Position numbers and translations under genes: made by a program. Source: Myxococcales bacterium (GTDB lineage Bacteria > Myxococcota_A > Polyangia > Haliangiales > Haliangiaceae). From it: a DNA stretch of 56,378 nucleotides. The notes beneath the pieces are model-generated. The model searched no databases and was not told the DNA's origin. It worked only from the letters and a program-made list of their open reading frames with translations. The stretch covers positions 1 to 56,378 of the forward strand of contig CANKMW010000061.1 in the NCBI GenBank assembly GCA_947483555.1. The letters run 5' to 3'. Of this stretch, positions 34,208-43,371 are shown one piece after another. Every line of letters begins with the position of its first letter. Positions within the stretch are counted from its first letter, which is position 1.

Positions 34208-36199
34208 TCAGGGCAGGGCGAAGTTGAGCTTGACGGTGGTGCCGGAGCGGACCGTGATCGTCCTCGTCACCGGGCGGCGGCCGGGGTGCTTGAAGGTGAG
34301 GATGTGGCGGCCGACGGGCAGCTCGACGGCGGCGAACGGCGTCTCGCCGAGGCGGCGGCTGCCCAGAAAGACGACGCTGTAGGGCTGGGTGCGGGCGGTC
34401 AGGTAGCCGGTGCGTGACCCGCGGCCGCTGCGGCGCTCGAGGACGATCTCGACCGTGCGCAGCTGGCCGGCGGCGAGCGTGACGGTGCGGGTGGCCGGCG
34501 CGTAGCCGTCCTTGGTGACGACGATCGTCGCCGCGCCCGGGCTGCGGTCGCGCAGCGTCACCGGCGTGGTGCGCGGCGGGTCGCGATCGACGACGGCGCG
34601 GGCGCCGGCCGGCCGGGTCACGATCTCGAGCGTGGCCGCCGACGGCGGCGTCGGCGCGTCGTCGTCGGCGGCATCGACGGCGCCGCTGTCGGGTGTCGTC
34701 ATGAGGGGCGGCGACCCGGCATCGACGGCGAGCTCGCGGACCGAGGTGCTGGCGTCGCCGCCCGCGGAGCTGGCGTCGCGGAGCATGGTGGTGGCGGCGA
34801 GCTCCGTCCGGTCGGCGGACAGCGCGCCGCTGGCGATCACGGCGGCAACTGCGGCGGCCACGATCAACGCACCGATGGCGATCGCCTGCACCGGCGGTCG
34901 GCGACGCCGGCGCCCGGCGGCGATCGCGCTACCGAGATCCACCAGGTGCGTGGTGCCGTCACCGACGCTGGTCTCGATCTCGGCCACGGCGACGGTGAAG
35001 TCGTCGTTGGTGGGAGCGCGCGGGGCTGGCGGCGGCGTGGCGCGCGTCGCGGGTGTCGGCGCGGCGGCGGCGGCGGATCCCGGCACCGCCGGCGCCGCTG
35101 CCGCGCCGGCCAGCGGCGCCGCGGCAGTCGTGACCGCTCGCGGCGCCGCCGGCCCTTCCCCGGTGAACTGGGCCACCTGGGTGCCCTGCGGCGCGGGTGG
35201 CGGGTTGGTGCGCCGGCCCGGCCGCTTGCCGTCGGCGCCGCCGCTTTCGTCGAGCGACGGCACCAGGCCAGTGGTGTTGGTGCGCGGGAACCGGGGCCGG
35301 ATCCACTCGCCGAGCTGCAGCGGGGTGGCCAGCACCGGCGAGTCCTTGATGATCTCCTCGAGCGCGGCTTGCAGCTGGGCTGCGTTCGGCCGGTCGTCGC
35401 GCGACCGGCTCAGCGCCCATCCGACGGCGGCGGCGAGCGGCGCCGGCACGTGGGGTGCCTGCTGCTCGATGCGCGGGAAGCGCGCGTCCCGCATCACCTT
35501 CATCGCCTCGACCACATCACCGCGGTCGACGATGTTGCGTCCGGCCAGCAGCTCCCACAGCACCACGCCGAGCGAGAACACGTCGGAGCGACCGTCGAGC
35601 GCCTTGCGGGTCGTCTGCTCGGGCGACATGTACGCGTACTTGCCCTTGACGATGCCGGGCTGGGTCTCCTCGGCGCTGCTCACTGCCTTGGCGATGCCGA
35701 AGTCGACCAGCTTCACCACCCCGTCGAACGAGATCATGATGTTCTGCGGCGACACGTCGCGGTGGACCAGCCCCAGCGGCCGCCCATCGGCGTCCTCCTG
35801 ACGGTGCGCGTACGCCAGCGCGCCGGCAGCGTCGGCGCCGATGCGCGCCACCAGCACCGGCGGGATCGGCTCCTGCCGGGCGTGCCTGATGAGCTGGCCG
35901 CTGTGCACGCCGTCGACGAACTCCATCGCGATGAAGTAGGTGCTCTCGGCCTGTCCGAGCTCGTAGATGTGCACGATGTTCGGGTGCGACAGCCGCGAGG
36001 CGTAGCGCGCCTCGTCGAGGAACATCTTGATGAACTCGGCCGAATCGGCGAGGTGGGGCAGGATGCGCTTGACCGCCACCCGCCGATCGAACCCCTCGAC
36101 GCCACGTTGCCGGGCCAGGAACACCTCGGCCATGCCGCCGCGCGCCAGGCGCTTGCCGAGCGCGTACTGTCCAAACGGGATGCCGGTGGGCGCGGCCAC
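34208..36199 (-). CDS. Ser/Thr protein kinase with two PEGA domains
   Basis: 663 residues from GTG 36199. Kinase domain about 11-280: LARGGMAEVFLA, VAVKRILPH, HRDVSPQNIM (the loop form typical of Myxococcota), VDFGIAK, YMSPEQ. A long Ala/Pro linker carries regions like DFTVAVAEIETSV, then one transmembrane helix (about 425-448, IAIGALIVAAAVAAVIASGA). Outside lie two PEGA repeats (LEIVTRPAGARAVVDRDPP and GYLTARTQPYSVVFLG, about 525-663), which bind surface structures or mediate contacts. Likely an envelope sensor kinase. TAGGCT is 8 bases before the start. Confidence 0.92.
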   Translation of the reverse strand: MAAPTGIPFGQYALGKRLARGGMAEVFLARQRGVEGFDRRVAVKRILPHLADSAEFIKMFLDEARYASRLSHPNIVHIYELGQAESTYFIAMEFVDGVHSGQLIRHARQEPIPPVLVARIGADAAGALAYAHRQEDADGRPLGLVHRDVSPQNIMISFDGVVKLVDFGIAKAVSSAEETQPGIVKGKYAYMSPEQTTRKALDGRSDVFSLGVVLWELLAGRNIVDRGDVVEAMKVMRDARFPRIEQQAPHVPAPLAAAVGWALSRSRDDRPNAAQLQAALEEIIKDSPVLATPLQLGEWIRPRFPRTNTTGLVPSLDESGGADGKRPGRRTNPPPAPQGTQVAQFTGEGPAAPRAVTTAAAPLAGAAAAPAVPGSAAAAAPTPATRATPPPAPRAPTNDDFTVAVAEIETSVGDGTTHLVDLGSAIAAGRRRRRPPVQAIAIGALIVAAAVAAVIASGALSADRTELAATTMLRDASSAGGDASTSVRELAVDAGSPPLMTTPDSGAVDAADDDAPTPPSAATLEIVTRPAGARAVVDRDPPRTTPVTLRDRSPGAATIVVTKDGYAPATRTVTLAAGQLRTVEIVLERRSGRGSRTGYLTARTQPYSVVFLGSRRLGETPFAAVELPVGRHILTFKHPGRRPVTRTITVRSGTTVKLNFALP

Positions 36200-36207
36200 G
36201 GGGCCTG

Positions 36208-36213
36208 AGCCTA
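36208..36213 (-). promoter_or_regulatory. Possible leaderless -10 box of the PEGA kinase
   Basis: TAGGCT on the minus strand with 8 bases to GTG 36199. It also touches the end of the vapC gene (stop at 36214). Confidence 0.45.
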
Positions 36214-36519
36214 TCAGCCGAGCGCGCTCTTCAGATCGGTCTTGCCGAAGTCGTCACCCTTGAACAGCAACGCCTCGCCGCGGGTTGCGCACAGCGCGTA
36301 CGAGAAGCAGTCGCCGTAGTTGAGCGCCGCGGGGTGGCGACCCCTGCCGTATCGACGATGGGCATCTCGGGCCACCTCGGCCTGTTCCAGATCGAACGCC
36401 ACCACCTCGATGCTGGCCTTGTGCACGGCGCACCGGTCCAGCGCCAGTGCGGCCTCGAAACGCGACGCGTCTGGCTCGTCACACAAGATCGCGATCAGCG
36501 CGGATGCGTCGATGACCAT
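36214..36519 (-). CDS. vapC: VapC-like PIN toxin with an internal deletion
   Basis: 101 residues. N-terminal VIDASALIAILCDEPDA carries the first catalytic Asp, and the C-terminal half RYGRGRHPAALNYGDCFSYA plus LLFKGDDFGKTDL is a textbook VapC tail with the later acidic residues. Family members are about 130-140 residues; the central two helices, which hold a conserved active-site Glu, are missing between FEAALALDRCAVHKA and IEVVAFD. The reading frame is kept. Probably an inactive toxin. TGATG overlap with vapB. Confidence 0.8.
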   Translation of the reverse strand: MVIDASALIAILCDEPDASRFEAALALDRCAVHKASIEVVAFDLEQAEVARDAHRRYGRGRHPAALNYGDCFSYALCATRGEALLFKGDDFGKTDLKSALG

Positions 36520-36771
36520 CAGCGCGGTAGCCCGTGTTCGTCGTAGCCGAGGATCTCGTCGGGCATCCGGCGGTCGATGATCGGCAACCGCGAGCATCGG
36601 GCGCGGATCGCTTCGAGCTCGCGTAGCAACGATGGGCTGCGCCGTGTCTGTTCTCGCGCCAGGCGCTCGCGCAGCGCCTGCAGCACCGCCTCGGTCAGCG
36701 TCTCTGGTGATAGTCGCCCCATTTTGCTTTGCAAGACGGAGAGGTAGGCGCTGCGCGACCGCAAACTCCAT
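36519..36771 (-). pseudogene. vapB: VapB-like antitoxin gene with a 1-base insertion after its start
   Basis: The frame ending at TGA 36519-36521 encodes ETLTEAVLQALRERLARE and finishes RMPDEILGYDEHGLPR, the hallmark end of Rv0623-type VapB. Its first in-frame ATG (36722) would lack about 16 residues of the DNA-binding arm. At 36769-36771 the minus strand reads ATGGAGTTTGCGG; deleting one G gives ATG-AGT-TTG, that is MSL, and places a Met exactly 28 residues before EAV, the family distance. So a single-base insertion next to the start codon likely broke the gene. A 67-residue product from 36722 is still possible. Confidence 0.65.
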
Positions 36772-36878
36772 GAGGCGCTGGAGGGCCGGATGCCCACGAC
36801 GGTTTGCACGGCCTGCCCCGTGATTCCGCGCGCTTGTCGCTGCGGGGACGTGGCACTGGCAATGCAACGAGCCACCCC

Positions 36879-39800
36879 ATGCACCGACGATCCATGGGCG
36901 GGATCGCGCTCGTGCTCGCGCTGGTCTCGCCAGCGGCGGCCGAGCGCGTCCACGCGTCGCACGACCACCCCGCTGCCGACGAGGCCGCCGCGCTGGCGCC
37001 CGAGCGCTGGCGCACCGGCGCCGGCGTCGGTGACGATCGCAGCGGCGACGTCCGCCCCGAGGCCGCGCAGATCCTCGACGCGCTCGCCGCCGCCGATGCG
37101 CCGCTGACCGTCGGCGAGGTCACCGGCACCGACCGCGTCGAGCAGCGGCGGGCGTCGCAGCGGGTCGCTATCATCGGCGCTGGCGGCGCCCCTGCCGGCG
37201 ACACCGTCATCGCGTTCGAGACCCCGGCGACGATCCGCATCTGGCGCCGCGGGCTCGACGGCTCGACGGCGTCGTGCTCGGGTCGCGTCGACGTCATCCC
37301 GTTCGAGCAGTACGTCCGCGGCGTCCTGCCGCACGAGTGGATCCGGTCGTGGGACGAGGAGTCGCTCAAGGCCGGCGCGGTCGCGATCCGCACCTACGCT
37401 GCGGCGTGGGTCGCCAGCGGCGGCAAGTACACGTGCGCCGACCTCGATGACACCACCGCGTCGCAGGTCTACCGCGACGAGTTCTTCGCTGTCACCGACG
37501 CCGCCGTCGCCGCGACGGACGGCGTCTACATCGTGCGCGGGGCCGACCTGGTGTTCGCGGAGTACTCGGCCGAGAACGGCGATCCGACCGCGTTCGAGGT
37601 CGCCGAGCCACAATGCGCCGGCCGGGCCGTCAACGGCCACGGCCGCGGCACCTGCCAGTGGGGCACCCAGCGCTGGGCGCTCGCCGGTCAGACCTGGGAG
37701 TGGATGCTGCCGCACTACTATCCCGGCGCGATGCTGGTCGGCGCCGGCCCGGCGTGGGGCGCGGCACTCGGCGCGCAGGACTTCCGCACCACGCTCACCG
37801 CGGGCGACGAGATGGTGGTCTGGGTCGAGTACGGCAACGACGGCCGGACGGCGTGGACGCGCGATCAGGTCTTCGTGGGCACCACCGGGCCACGCGATCG
37901 CGACAGCGCCTTCTTCAAGGCCGAGAACTGGCTGTCGGCGTCGCGGCCGAGCGCGGTGGATCAGGCCGCGGTCGGGCCCGGCGAGGTCGGGCGCTTCACG
38001 TGGGCGATGGTGGCGCCCGAGGTCACCGTGGCGACGACGTACGCGGAGAGCTTCGCGCTGGTCACCGCTGGCGGTGAGTGGTTTGGCCCCGGCGACGACG
38101 CCGTGACCTGGACCATCACGGTGGTGCCGCGCGACGGCAGCGACCCCGACGATCCGGACGATCCGGCAGACCCCGACGATCCGGACCCGACCGGCGACAT
38201 CGGCGGCGGCTGTTCCGCGGGCGCGGCCGGTGGTGACGGCGGCCGCGGTTGTGTCCTCGGGCTGGGATTGCTCCTCGCCGTCCTGCGCTCGCGGCGCTCG
38301 CGGCGGCTGGCAGCGCCACCGGCGGCGTTGCTCGCGCTCGTCGTGGCGTCGTGCTCGCCCGACGCCGGCGGCAGCGCGCCGCGCCGCGACGATCCGGTCG
38401 GCGGCGATTCGGAGCTGGCCGCGATCTTCGACGACGTCGCCCGCGAGCGCGGCGTGCCGGCACCGGTGCTCGCCGCCGCCGCCTACACCCAGACCCGCCT
38501 CGCCATGATCGTCCCCGACGACGACGGCCACGGTCACGGCCCGGCGGCGTGGGGTCTGTTCGCGCTCACCGACCACGCGGGCCCGGCGCGCGACGTCGGT
38601 CGTGGCGCCGCGCTGGCCGGCGTTGCGCCAGCGCTGGCGCGCACCGACGCTCGTGCCACCACCGAGGTCGCCGCGGCGCTGCTGCTCGACGCCGCCGCCG
38701 CGGCCGGCGGTCGGCCGCGCACGCTCGCCGGCTGGCACGCCGCGCTCGCCGCGTTCGCAGGTGGCGGCGACGCCGGTCGCGGCTACGCCGTCGACGTGCT
38801 CGGCCACGTCGCCCGCGGCCTCGCCGGGCGTGACGATGCCGGCCGACGCCTCGTCGTGTCGGCGCGTCCCGAGGCAGCGGTTGCCGCCGACGGTGGCGGG
38901 CTCGGCAGCGTCACGCAGGCGCTCGGCTTTCCGGGCGCGATCTGGAACCCTGCCTATGCCGGCAACTACGCCGCCGGCAGCCGCGGCGCGGCGCAGATCA
39001 ACTACGTCGTCATCCACACCGTGCAGGGCAGCTACTCCGGCTGCATCTCGTGGTTCAAGAACGCGTCGGCGCAGGTGTCCGCGCACTACGTGGTCCGGTC
39101 CTCGGACGGCGAGGTCACGCAGATGGTCGACGACTCTGACGTCGCGTGGCACGACGCCTGCTTCAACAGCGCGTCGGTCGGCATCGAGCACGAGGGCTAC
39201 GTCGCCGATCCCGAGCGCTGGTACACCGAGTCGATGTACACGCGCTCGGCCGAGCTGACCGCCTGGCTCGCCGACTCCTACGGCATCGCCAAGGACCGCG
39301 AGCACATCTACGGCCATGGTGACGCGCCCGATTGCAGCGACCACACCGATCCGGGCTCGGGATGGGACTGGGCCCACTACATGGATCTGGTGCGCACCGG
39401 TGGCGCGCCGCAGTTCGACGCCTCGTACGTGGCGGCCGAGCACCCGACCCAGATGACGTCGGGCGAGGAGGCCGTGGCCTACGTCGAGCTGCGCAACGAC
39501 TCCAGCGTCACGTGGAGCATCGACGACACCCGCCTCGGCACCCAGGAGCCGATGGACCGCGAATCGGCGTTCTACGTCGACGGCAACTGGCTGGCCGCCA
39601 ACCGCGCCACCGGCGCCGACCACTCCAGCTACGGGCCCGGCGCCGTGGGCCGCTTCACGTTCGCGATCCGGGCCCCCGAGGTCACCGAGCCGACCACCTA
39701 CCACGAGGCGTTCCAGCTGCTGCAGGAGGGTGTGGCGTGGTTCGGTCCGATCGTGACGATGGACATCACGGTCATCCCGCGGGACGGCACGCCGCCGGAT

Positions 39801-39992
39801 CCGGATCCCGATCCCGGCAACGATCCCGATCCGACCAACGACCCCGAGGGTGGCCTGGCCACCGCCGGCTGCTCGGCGGGCGGCAGCGCCGGCGCCGGTG
39901 GCGCCGTGCTGGCCACCTGCGTGATCGTCCTCGTCGTCGCCCCCGGGCGCCGGCGGCGTCGTGGCCAGGCGTCGGTCCTCGCGGAAGACTAG
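36879..39992 (+). CDS. SpoIID-like plus N-acetylmuramoyl-L-alanine amidase fusion with MYXO-CTERM-like tails
   Basis: A 1037-residue exported protein in two similar halves. First half: signal peptide (GGIALVLALVSPAAA), SpoIID/LytB domain (about 125-290) with the catalytic Glu in VRGVLPHEWIRSW, an Ig/NBR1-like domain (about 297-423), an acidic Pro linker and a tripartite tail CSAGAAGGDGGRGC, hydrophobic LGLGLLLAVL, basic RSRRSRR (about 442-477). Second half starts at once with a hydrophobic run and lipobox LALVVASC (Cys about 490), then a GH23-like helical region (about 505-640), an amidase_2 domain (about 705-845: YVVIHTVQG, SAHYVVRSSDGEVTQMVDD, HIYGHGDAPDCSDHTDPG), a second NBR1-like domain and a second MYXO-CTERM-like tail. 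No stop interrupts the join. Amidases strip stem peptides and SpoIID cleaves the bare glycan, so one chain may do both. Confidence 0.85.
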   Translation: MHRRSMGGIALVLALVSPAAAERVHASHDHPAADEAAALAPERWRTGAGVGDDRSGDVRPEAAQILDALAAADAPLTVGEVTGTDRVEQRRASQRVAIIGAGGAPAGDTVIAFETPATIRIWRRGLDGSTASCSGRVDVIPFEQYVRGVLPHEWIRSWDEESLKAGAVAIRTYAAAWVASGGKYTCADLDDTTASQVYRDEFFAVTDAAVAATDGVYIVRGADLVFAEYSAENGDPTAFEVAEPQCAGRAVNGHGRGTCQWGTQRWALAGQTWEWMLPHYYPGAMLVGAGPAWGAALGAQDFRTTLTAGDEMVVWVEYGNDGRTAWTRDQVFVGTTGPRDRDSAFFKAENWLSASRPSAVDQAAVGPGEVGRFTWAMVAPEVTVATTYAESFALVTAGGEWFGPGDDAVTWTITVVPRDGSDPDDPDDPADPDDPDPTGDIGGGCSAGAAGGDGGRGCVLGLGLLLAVLRSRRSRRLAAPPAALLALVVASCSPDAGGSAPRRDDPVGGDSELAAIFDDVARERGVPAPVLAAAAYTQTRLAMIVPDDDGHGHGPAAWGLFALTDHAGPARDVGRGAALAGVAPALARTDARATTEVAAALLLDAAAAAGGRPRTLAGWHAALAAFAGGGDAGRGYAVDVLGHVARGLAGRDDAGRRLVVSARPEAAVAADGGGLGSVTQALGFPGAIWNPAYAGNYAAGSRGAAQINYVVIHTVQGSYSGCISWFKNASAQVSAHYVVRSSDGEVTQMVDDSDVAWHDACFNSASVGIEHEGYVADPERWYTESMYTRSAELTAWLADSYGIAKDREHIYGHGDAPDCSDHTDPGSGWDWAHYMDLVRTGGAPQFDASYVAAEHPTQMTSGEEAVAYVELRNDSSVTWSIDDTRLGTQEPMDRESAFYVDGNWLAANRATGADHSSYGPGAVGRFTFAIRAPEVTEPTTYHEAFQLLQEGVAWFGPIVTMDITVIPRDGTPPDPDPDPGNDPDPTNDPEGGLATAGCSAGGSAGAGGAVLATCVIVLVVAPGRRRRRGQASVLAED

Positions 39993-40915
39993 AGCTCGGC
40001 CAGCACGCGTTCGACGGCGGCGACGTCGGGAGCCGCGCCCACCTCGACGACCAGCAGGTCCAGGCGTTCTTCGTCGTCGCAGGCCTCGACGCGCCCCCGC
40101 GTTTCCGCGCTCACCTCGGGCAGCCGGCGCGACGCCAGCTCGAGGAGCGTGCGGCGAGCCCGTTGCAGTCCATCCCTGCGTGCTTCCCCTCGACCTTCTT
40201 CGAGTCCTTTTTCGCGGCCCTCGCCAAAGATCCGGCGCAAGAAGGGGCTCTCCCACTCAAGGTCCTTGCTCGTCAACATCTCGTCCTCCAGGGCGCGGCG
40301 CGCAGCGTCGTTCAACGACGCGTAGATGAGCTTGAAGCAGAAGGTAGCACGCTCGTCGTCGAGCGTCCCGATCGCCGCGATCGCCGCCCGCGTCACCGGC
40401 GCGCCATCGAGCCGATTGCCGTGGGCCAGCGCGGACAGCACGGCCAGCCATGGCTCACGGCGGGCGCGTTCGGCGTCGACGCGCGGCACATGATCGGGCC
40501 CGAGGACCAGCGGCACGAACGACGTGCCCAGCTGCAGCGACGTGATCGGCGTCGCCGCCCAGGCGGCGACTGCCGCGTCGGTGGCCAGCACGACGAGGCA
40601 GGTCGGGCAGCGCAGGCGGGCGTGCAGTGCGGCGACGTAGAGCGGCCACGAGCGTCGCTTGTCGTCGTCGCGCGCGCGCTGGATCTCGACGACGATGCCG
40701 AGCACGGCCGGCCGATCCGGCGGCGCGCCGACCAGGCGGATGACGAGATCGGCCCGGAACTCGGCCGGCAACGGCTGGGTGAAGTCGGCGTCGCCGAGCT
40801 CGGCGGCGGTGAACGCCGGCAACTCGAGGGCGAGCGCCTCCTGCAACAACGCCGGTACCAGCGCGGGCGCATGGCGGAACACCGCCAGCGGCGCCTCATG
40901 AGCGATCGAGAGCAC
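39989..40915 (-). CDS. PD-(D/E)XK nuclease-like (Rpn/DUF4351-type) protein
   Basis: 308 residues from GTG 40915. The N-terminal core has HEAPLAVFRHAPALVPALLQ, then the nuclease-like motif FRADLVIRLV with a later GIVVEIQRARDDDKRRSWPL, matching the D-x(n)-ExQ pattern of recombination-promoting Rpn proteins. A Glu/Arg-rich coiled tail (GEGREKGLEEGRGEARRDG) is typical of this group. Such proteins are highly copied in Myxococcota genomes and act as mobile or defence-related nucleases; the exact role is unknown. Convergent with the fusion gene, 4-base overlap. Confidence 0.75.
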   Translation of the reverse strand: MLSIAHEAPLAVFRHAPALVPALLQEALALELPAFTAAELGDADFTQPLPAEFRADLVIRLVGAPPDRPAVLGIVVEIQRARDDDKRRSWPLYVAALHARLRCPTCLVVLATDAAVAAWAATPITSLQLGTSFVPLVLGPDHVPRVDAERARREPWLAVLSALAHGNRLDGAPVTRAAIAAIGTLDDERATFCFKLIYASLNDAARRALEDEMLTSKDLEWESPFLRRIFGEGREKGLEEGRGEARRDGLQRARRTLLELASRRLPEVSAETRGRVEACDDEERLDLLVVEVGAAPDVAAVERVLAEL

Positions 40916-41146
40916 GTGCCCGGCCCGAGCAATCGGCGTGCCGCCGGCAAGCGCGCGTGACTGCGTGCCGCATGTCCGGATCCCGGACACTGCGTCCGGA
41001 TCGCAAGCCGCGGGCGTCCGGCGCACCGGTCGATGGACGTTCCGATCCGGCGTCGTCCCACCGGCCGGGTGGTGGCGGGCGATCAGGTGGCGCCGACCGG
41101 CCCGACGCCGACGGACACGACGCAGGTGGCGCGCCGCCGGTCGCCT

Positions 41147-42502
41147 GTGCGATCGTCCGCTGCGGTGCTCCGTCTCGCCGTCGTCGTCCGGGTCTGGCCG
41201 GCCAGCCTGGCTGGCCTGCTGGCGGCGTGCGGTGGACCGGTGGTCACGCTGACCATCGACGGCGATCGCGCGGTGCCGGCCGAGCTCGACGCGCTGTGCG
41301 TCGGGGTCGCCGACCGCGACCTCGGTGGCGGTGAATTCGGCCGCACCTACCGTCTCGAAGGCCGGCTTGCCAGCTTGCCACAGACCCTGGCGGTGGAGGC
41401 CGGCGACGCGTCGTCGGCGCTGGCCTGGGCGCGCGGCTACCGCGGCGGGGTCGCCGTTGCGCTCGATACCGCCACGCTCTCCTTCGACGGCGACGTCACG
41501 CTCCGCCTCGACCGCTGTCCACGGGCGCACGCCGGCATGATCACGGAGACCGCGATGACCGCGGCGCCGGCCGGCCGCCTGGTGGCGTCGATGGGGCAGG
41601 GCGGTACCGTGGTGGTCGCTGTCGATGGCAGCGGCGCCGCCGTGATCGATGCCGACGGCTCCGCGCTCACCTCGACGCCGCTGGCCGCCGCCGGCGCCGC
41701 CGTGGTCGCCTTCGACGCCGACGGCGACTGCGACGACGACCTCGCGGTGGCCACCGCCGCCACCTTGACGCTGTTCACGCGCGACGGCACGACGTTCACG
41801 GCCGGCGCGACCTTCCTGGGCGCCGCGGCGCTGGTCGCGTTCGACGCCGACGGCGACGGCGATCAGGATCTGGTCGCCGGCGCCGGCGCCGGGCTGGCGC
41901 TGTACCGGAACGACGGCGCCGGTGGCTTCGCCGCCGCCACCGCGGCCATCGACGACGGCGGCGCGGTCACGGCGGTCAGCGCGCTCGCTGCCGGCGATCT
42001 CGATGGCGATGGCAACGCCGATCTGATCGTGGGCCAGGCCGGTGCGCCACCCGTGGTGCTGGTCGGCGACGCCTCGGGCACCGGGGTGCTGGCGCTGGCG
42101 CCGGCGGTGTTCCCGCCGGTGTCGCTCACGGTTCGCGACCTGGCCCCCGCCGACGTCGACGGCGATCTCGATCTCGACCTGGTGGTCGCGCTCGCCGGCG
42201 CGCCGGCCCGCGTCTACGTCAACCGCAGCGGTCGCCTCGAGGATCAGAGCTTCGTGCGGCTGCCGCAGCCGGCGCCCACCGCCACCGCTGCTGCCGCCGG
42301 CGACTGGGACGGCGACTGCGCGCCCGATCTGGTGCTGGCCGCCGCCGCGTCGTCCGCCCTTCGCGGTGGCACCGACGGTGCCTTCGTCGCCGAGACCGCG
42401 CTCGCCGCCGCCACCGCCGCCGTCCTCGTCGACATCGACGACGACGGTGATCCCGATCTCCTGCTGTCCGGCGCCGGCACCGTGCGGTGGTACCGCCGAT
42501 GA
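41147..42502 (+). CDS. FG-GAP/VCBS-repeat lipoprotein
   Basis: About 451 residues from GTG 41147 (GTG 41165 also possible). A lipoprotein signal ends LAGLLAACGG. The rest is a run of beta-propeller blades with calcium-binding loops of the FG-GAP/VCBS type: FDADGDCDDDLAVA, FDADGDGDQDLVAG, GDLDGDGNADLIVG, ADVDGDLDLDLVVA, GDWDGDCAPDLVLA, DIDDDGDPDLLLS. Six to seven blades, so one full propeller, outside the membrane. Coupled to the next gene by an ATGA overlap. Confidence 0.85.
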   Translation: MRSSAAVLRLAVVVRVWPASLAGLLAACGGPVVTLTIDGDRAVPAELDALCVGVADRDLGGGEFGRTYRLEGRLASLPQTLAVEAGDASSALAWARGYRGGVAVALDTATLSFDGDVTLRLDRCPRAHAGMITETAMTAAPAGRLVASMGQGGTVVVAVDGSGAAVIDADGSALTSTPLAAAGAAVVAFDADGDCDDDLAVATAATLTLFTRDGTTFTAGATFLGAAALVAFDADGDGDQDLVAGAGAGLALYRNDGAGGFAAATAAIDDGGAVTAVSALAAGDLDGDGNADLIVGQAGAPPVVLVGDASGTGVLALAPAVFPPVSLTVRDLAPADVDGDLDLDLVVALAGAPARVYVNRSGRLEDQSFVRLPQPAPTATAAAAGDWDGDCAPDLVLAAAASSALRGGTDGAFVAETALAAATAAVLVDIDDDGDPDLLLSGAGTVRWYRR

Positions 42503-43371
42503 GCACGCGAACGCTGGCGGTGATGGTGATGGTCGCCGCGCTGGCGGCGGTCACGGTGGCGCCGCCCCCGCTGGGGGTTGCCGTCGCGCAACCCGCCGAC
42601 GCCCGGGCCCGGAAGCTGCTCGCCGCCGGCGAGCAGTTCGTCACCGACCTCGAGTACCGCAAGGCGATCAAGGTGCTGCTGCCGGTGACCCGTGATCCGT
42701 CCGCCTCGCGCGCCCAGCGGGTCCGGGCCTGGGAGCTCATCGCGCTGTCCCGCTTCATCGTCGGCGATCGCGGCGGCGCCCGGGCCGCCTTCGAGCGCGT
42801 GCTCGAGGCCGATCCCGGCTTCCAGCTCCGCGACACCTCCGGCTCGCCCCGCATCCGCGAGTTCTTCGCGGAAGTCCGCGCCGCGGTCCTCGGCGCCGCC
42901 ACCAGCGACGTCGACCTCGAGCACGCTGCGCCGCGCGCCGGCACCGCCGGCAAACGCCTCGAGATCGAGGTCCGCGCCACCCGCGGTGGCAGCACCGTGA
43001 CCGAGGTCGTCGTCCTGCACCGCAAGGTCGGCGTGCTGGCCTATGACAGCGCGCCGGCGCGCCCCATCGCCGACGATCGCTGGCGGGCGGCGTTGCGACT
43101 CGAGGCCTCCCGTCGCAGCTCCACGATCGAGTACTACGTCGAGGCGCGCGGCGCCGGCGGCGCGATCCTGGCCCGCATCGCCACGCCGGACGCGCCGCTG
43201 ATCCTGGAGATCTCTCCCGGCGGCGGCGACGGCCGTCCGTGGTACGGGCGCTGGTACGTGATCGGCGGCGCAGCCGCGGTGGCCGCCGGAGCCACCGGCG
43301 CGCTGATCCTGGCCAGCGACGGGCCCGCCGACGGCACGTTGCCGCCGGGGCGGGTCACCGTGACACCCTAG
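42499..43371 (+). CDS. Periplasmic TPR-like protein with C-terminal membrane helix
   Basis: 290 residues from ATG 42499, which overlaps the previous stop. Signal peptide (VMVMVAALAAVTVAPPPLG), a TPR-like helical repeat (LLAAGEQFVTDLEYRKAIKV, RAAFERVLEADPGFQLRDTS), a beta-sandwich (RLEIEVRATRGGSTVTEVVV) and a hydrophobic helix (about 255-275, GGAAAVAAGATGALILAS). Probably partners the propeller lipoprotein. No named family. Confidence 0.75.
   Translation: MSTRTLAVMVMVAALAAVTVAPPPLGVAVAQPADARARKLLAAGEQFVTDLEYRKAIKVLLPVTRDPSASRAQRVRAWELIALSRFIVGDRGGARAAFERVLEADPGFQLRDTSGSPRIREFFAEVRAAVLGAATSDVDLEHAAPRAGTAGKRLEIEVRATRGGSTVTEVVVLHRKVGVLAYDSAPARPIADDRWRAALRLEASRRSSTIEYYVEARGAGGAILARIATPDAPLILEISPGGGDGRPWYGRWYVIGGAAAVAAGATGALILASDGPADGTLPPGRVTVTP

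Noticed and set aside
36772..40256. A long minus-strand frame that continues upstream of vapB
   Set aside because: It lies opposite the SpoIID-amidase gene and has shadow composition; only its last 67-84 codons match VapB.
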